This document shows, piece by piece, positions 5,914-7,923 of a stretch of DNA of 7,923 bases. How positions within the stretch are numbered: position 1 is the stretch's first letter; each line of letters opens with the position of its first letter. The DNA is taken from contig JAUVDZ010000051.1 of NCBI GenBank assembly GCA_030595015.1, positions 1 to 7,923 of the forward strand. Reading direction: 5' to 3'. Under the pieces are notes generated by a model. The model was not told where the DNA came from. It saw only the letters and a program-made list of their open reading frames with translations, and ran no database searches. The DNA is from Candidatus Peregrinibacteria bacterium. Its GTDB lineage: Bacteria; Patescibacteriota; Gracilibacteria; UBA1369; PNNO01. A program made the position numbers and the translations under genes.

Positions 5914-6048
5914 CTAAATATGAACTGTGTAGAACTTGCAATAGATACAAAATCCGAAGAACAAAGCTTGGGATCCAATTAGTAATGCCGCCATCCATGC
6001 ATCTTCATTATTTCCAATCCGACTTCTGATTGCTTCAAGAATCGCCAT
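5914..6048 (-). CDS. 44-residue predicted membrane protein, first gene of the pyr transcript
   Basis: A tiny protein I do not recognise. It begins with a polar amphipathic part (AILEAIRSRIGNNEDAW, residues 2-18), then a hydrophobic stretch (MAALLIGSQALFFGFCIYC, 19-37) and a short tail KFYTVHI. Cys34 and Cys37 form a C-x2-C pair at the end of the membrane segment. A single-pass membrane protein is predicted. Support for translation is strong: AAGGAG (6057-6062) lies 8 bases before the ATG, and a promoter (6141-6169) lies upstream. The next tiny gene starts 9 bases after its stop. A link to pyrimidine metabolism is suggested only by position. Confidence 0.62.
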   Translation of the reverse strand: MAILEAIRSRIGNNEDAWMAALLIGSQALFFGFCIYCKFYTVHI

Positions 6049-6073
6049 TTGTGTTTCTCCTTTTAACGCCAGC

Positions 6074-6106
6074 CCAATTTTCAAAGGACCAGCTTGAAAC
6101 TCTTGG
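6074..6106 (-). promoter_or_regulatory. hairpin in the 5' leader of the pyr transcript
   Basis: The leader between the predicted transcription start (near 6134) and the first tiny gene can fold with 6079-6084 pairing 6094-6099 (TTTCAA / TTGAAA, 9-base loop) and an outer stem of 6074-6077 with 6103-6106 (CCAA / TTGG). No U-run follows, so it is not an intrinsic terminator. The pairs are mostly A-U and the structure is weak; no known riboswitch or PyrR-binding element was recognised. Confidence 0.3.
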
Positions 6107-6140
6107 TTGAAAGATTTCAGCGCAAAAACCCTTTAAGGCG

Positions 6141-6169
6141 AGTATAGTAAAGTATTTAATTCTTTTAAA
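6141..6169 (-). promoter_or_regulatory. sigma70-like promoter of the tiny-gene / pyr operon
   Basis: On the - strand, TTTAAA (6164-6169, four of six matches to TTGACA) and TATACT (6141-6146, five of six to TATAAT) are separated by 17 bases in an A/T-rich stretch. It sits just downstream of the kinase terminator and upstream of the first tiny gene, where an operon promoter is expected. The predicted transcription start is near 6134, giving a leader of about 85 bases. Confidence 0.6.
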
Positions 6170-6187
6170 CAAGTTTATTTATATGAG

Positions 6188-6220
6188 AAAAAGGCCGACG
6201 AGAAATCGTGCGACCCGGCC
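6188..6220 (-). terminator. intrinsic terminator of the kinase gene
   Basis: On the - strand, GGCCG (6216-6220) pairs with CGGCC (6193-6197), and ACGA pairs with TCGT around a TTTC loop, with extra bases bulged on the 5' side. TTTTT (6188-6192) follows immediately. The stem is G/C-rich, and an alternative upstream GGCC (6227-6230) could also pair with 6193-6196. It lies about 30 bases after the kinase stop and ends that transcript before the pyr promoter. Confidence 0.75.
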
Positions 6221-6251
6221 AGAGATGGCCTTGGAAGGTTACGAAGGTAGA

Positions 6252-7901
6252 CTACTTGCTGAAGTACTTGTTGTACCAGGCTTTGCGTTCACGACGAATG
6301 CGTTGGCGAATCGTCACACGCTTAGTCAAACGATTGCTGTACTCAGCACCCTGAAGACCAGATACGAACTTGAAGTAGCTCTTTTTGTCTTTCTTTGCAC
6401 GTTTACATTCAGCGCGCAGGGTTTTATCGTACTTGGTAGCGGGGTAAAAGCAGAAGTAAGGGTAAGTCGAATCGAGGAGCAGAATAGCGGTAGCTCGATA
6501 CTTGTTATAGTAGAGCTTGCTAATCTGTTTGCGCATGCAACCCAGATGGTTAGTCAGCGACTTTTCGTAAGTCTCGTTCCGGTAGCCGTGTAGCATGCAC
6601 CACTTCAACTTCTCCCTTAGGAACTTGTCGATGTAGTCATCCGAGGGCATCATGTGCCCTTTGGGAGGGGGTGAGAGCAAAGCAGATTTGGGTCTTGCTC
6701 GGGCTCGCTTTGGAACCGGCTTGACCTCTTTAATCGACTCAACATCCATTGTAGCCGTGACCACCTGATTAGACTTTTGCTCAGGCTCATCAGAACCACT
6801 GAAGATGTGAACAAAACCTACGATAACGGCGATCAGAACCAGCACGCCCAATAAGCCGAATGTTGCGACCTTGCCAAAAGAACTTTTCTTCTTTCCTCCT
6901 GTGATTTCGCGAAAAACTCCTTTAGTGAGTACGGGAGTTTTGACGGTTGCATTGCAGCTTTTTTCCATTTTGTGCTTCAATGCAATGATACCGCCTTCAA
7001 TCAACTCGATGAATTCCGCCATGGTGCAACGCTTATCCGGGTCGACTTTCAGAGCAGGAGCCAGAATAGACTGAAACCATTCCGGGCAATCCTCAACTCT
7101 CTCCTTAATCAAGCCATCGGTCCACGACTTAAAAACCAAAGCTACCAACTCAACATCAGAAAGATCTTCGATGCTCTTGTCGGAATCTTTTGGAAGAAAA
7201 AGCACCTCGTTCATCACAGCCAGAAACAAAGTTGCTGCGGCAGCGAATACATCCGCTTTTGGGCCAACATCTTTATTTGTCATCCCCTGTTCAGGAGCCA
7301 TGAAAACTGGACTACCAACGGCAGTCCCGATACTGGTCATTTGCAAATTCTGACTAGGCTTTTTCACCAACCCCCAATCGATAATATAGATTTCCGAGAT
7401 GCCTGATTGATCGAAAACAACCAGGATGTTTGCAGGTTTGATGTCTCGATGGATTATGCCCTTTGCATGGGCTTTATCCACTGCAACAAGAACGCCTCTC
7501 ATGATCTGCAGAACAAGCTGCAGATAGTTAAGATCAAACAGCCCATTCGGATTATCCTGAATAAGCTGATCCAGCGTTATGCTGTTAGCAGCATACTCCA
7601 TGACGATGTGAGGCTCAGGGGTCTGAGACACATCAAGAATTGAAAGGATACTATCCCCACAAATCCTTTTCAAATCATACTGAGAACTTGCCTCAGCCAT
7701 CATGCGTGCCACAACAATACTGTCGGTCCCATCCTTAGGAACCTTGACTACAACATCACGATTGAGTTGCATATGGGACGCTAAGTAAATATTAGCCATC
7801 CCACCTTGTGCGATCAATTTCTTGATCTTGATCCTCCCGAATTTCTTTCCAATTCTAGGATCGTTATCTGAGAGTAAGAAATCATCCTGACTGAGTCCCA
7901 T
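6252..7901 (-). CDS. membrane-anchored Ser/Thr protein kinase with unknown C-terminal region
   Basis: A Hanks-type (PknB-like) kinase of at least 549 residues that phosphorylates Ser/Thr on unknown targets. The kinase domain spans about 20-305: glycine loop AQGGMANIYLA (31-41, first Gly replaced by Ala), ATP-binding Lys53 in VVVKV, probable helix-C Glu70, HVME-type hinge PHIVMEY (97-103), catalytic HRDIKPAN (151-158), magnesium motif DWG at 175-177 instead of DFG, and MAPEQG (201-206). A basic stretch (GGKKKSSFGK, 335-344) precedes one transmembrane segment (about 346-367), which puts the kinase in the cytoplasm and the tail outside. A Pro/Lys-rich linker (about 370-415) leads to a very basic region with Cys435, Cys455, Cys484 and Cys499, which I do not recognise; no PASTA or WD repeats are seen. 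The start is uncertain: the frame stays open to the window edge and no good ribosome binding site precedes the ATG, so the N-terminus may be longer. The region looks more G/C-rich than the pyr genes. Confidence 0.9.
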   Translation of the reverse strand: MGLSQDDFLLSDNDPRIGKKFGRIKIKKLIAQGGMANIYLASHMQLNRDVVVKVPKDGTDSIVVARMMAEASSQYDLKRICGDSILSILDVSQTPEPHIVMEYAANSITLDQLIQDNPNGLFDLNYLQLVLQIMRGVLVAVDKAHAKGIIHRDIKPANILVVFDQSGISEIYIIDWGLVKKPSQNLQMTSIGTAVGSPVFMAPEQGMTNKDVGPKADVFAAAATLFLAVMNEVLFLPKDSDKSIEDLSDVELVALVFKSWTDGLIKERVEDCPEWFQSILAPALKVDPDKRCTMAEFIELIEGGIIALKHKMEKSCNATVKTPVLTKGVFREITGGKKKSSFGKVATFGLLGVLVLIAVIVGFVHIFSGSDEPEQKSNQVVTATMDVESIKEVKPVPKRARARPKSALLSPPPKGHMMPSDDYIDKFLREKLKWCMLHGYRNETYEKSLTNHLGCMRKQISKLYYNKYRATAILLLDSTYPYFCFYPATKYDKTLRAECKRAKKDKKSYFKFVSGLQGAEYSNRLTKRVTIRQRIRRERKAWYNKYFSK

Positions 7902-7923
7902 TCTCGTCTTGTTCAGATCTGTC

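Noticed and set aside
5646..5998. A 73-codon + strand frame and a 62-codon - strand frame over the tiny-gene cluster
   Set aside because: Neither has a ribosome binding site. The - strand one is an out-of-phase reading of the first two tiny genes, which do have well-placed sites.
6062..6134. Known pyr-operon leader element (PyrR binding site or uracil-responsive riboswitch)
   Set aside because: No recognisable conserved loop sequence or terminator/antiterminator pair with a U-run could be found in the leader.
6183..6593. 136-codon + strand frame opposite the kinase tail
   Set aside because: It begins inside the intrinsic terminator of the kinase gene and mirrors its basic tail; there is no ribosome site or promoter for it.
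6871..7643. Several + strand frames of 60-144 codons opposite the kinase domain
   Set aside because: All overlap conserved kinase motifs on the - strand and show no family resemblance of their own.

Overview
The window reads as a low-to-moderate GC bacterial chromosome fragment. Bacterial signs are a near-perfect sigma70-type promoter, strong Shine-Dalgarno sites, an intrinsic terminator, an RsmA/KsgA rRNA methyltransferase and a PyrK-linked dihydroorotate dehydrogenase. TAA, TAG and TGA all act as stops, so the code is the standard bacterial one. The lineage cannot be fixed from this sequence. Tightly overlapping genes, a short KsgA and the long-type PyrF suit an uncultured candidate-phylum bacterium, but that is inference.

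Left part (1-1906, + strand): the C-terminal part of a P2-type cation-pumping ATPase, a DUF167/YggU protein and the 16S rRNA dimethyltransferase RsmA (KsgA). The three reading frames overlap and look co-transcribed. The ATPase frame has an in-frame TAA 24 bases into the window, exactly where a sense codon is expected. A small unrecognised 80-residue gene (1883-2125, - strand) converges on rsmA, overlaps its 3' end, and has its own consensus promoter.

Middle (2207-5504, - strand): a compact pyrD-pyrK-pyrE-pyrF operon covering the last steps of UMP synthesis: dihydroorotate to orotate (PyrD class 1B with its PyrK electron-transfer subunit), then OMP (PyrE), then UMP (PyrF). The pyr genes lack good Shine-Dalgarno sites and appear translationally coupled.

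Upstream of pyrD (5513-6180, - strand) is the most unusual part. A promoter drives three tiny predicted membrane proteins (44, 47 and 43 residues), each with a good ribosome binding site, then a 21-residue hydrophobic leader-like ORF that ends 8 bases before pyrD. The RNA here carries inverted repeats that would form competing structures, including one that hides the Shine-Dalgarno of the 21-residue ORF. This suggests regulated translation of the pyr operon or of the tiny proteins.

Right part (6252-7901, - strand): a membrane-anchored Ser/Thr protein kinase with an unrecognised basic, four-cysteine C-terminal region. It ends at an intrinsic terminator that separates it from the pyr transcription unit. 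No tRNA, rRNA, CRISPR array or insertion sequence was seen.
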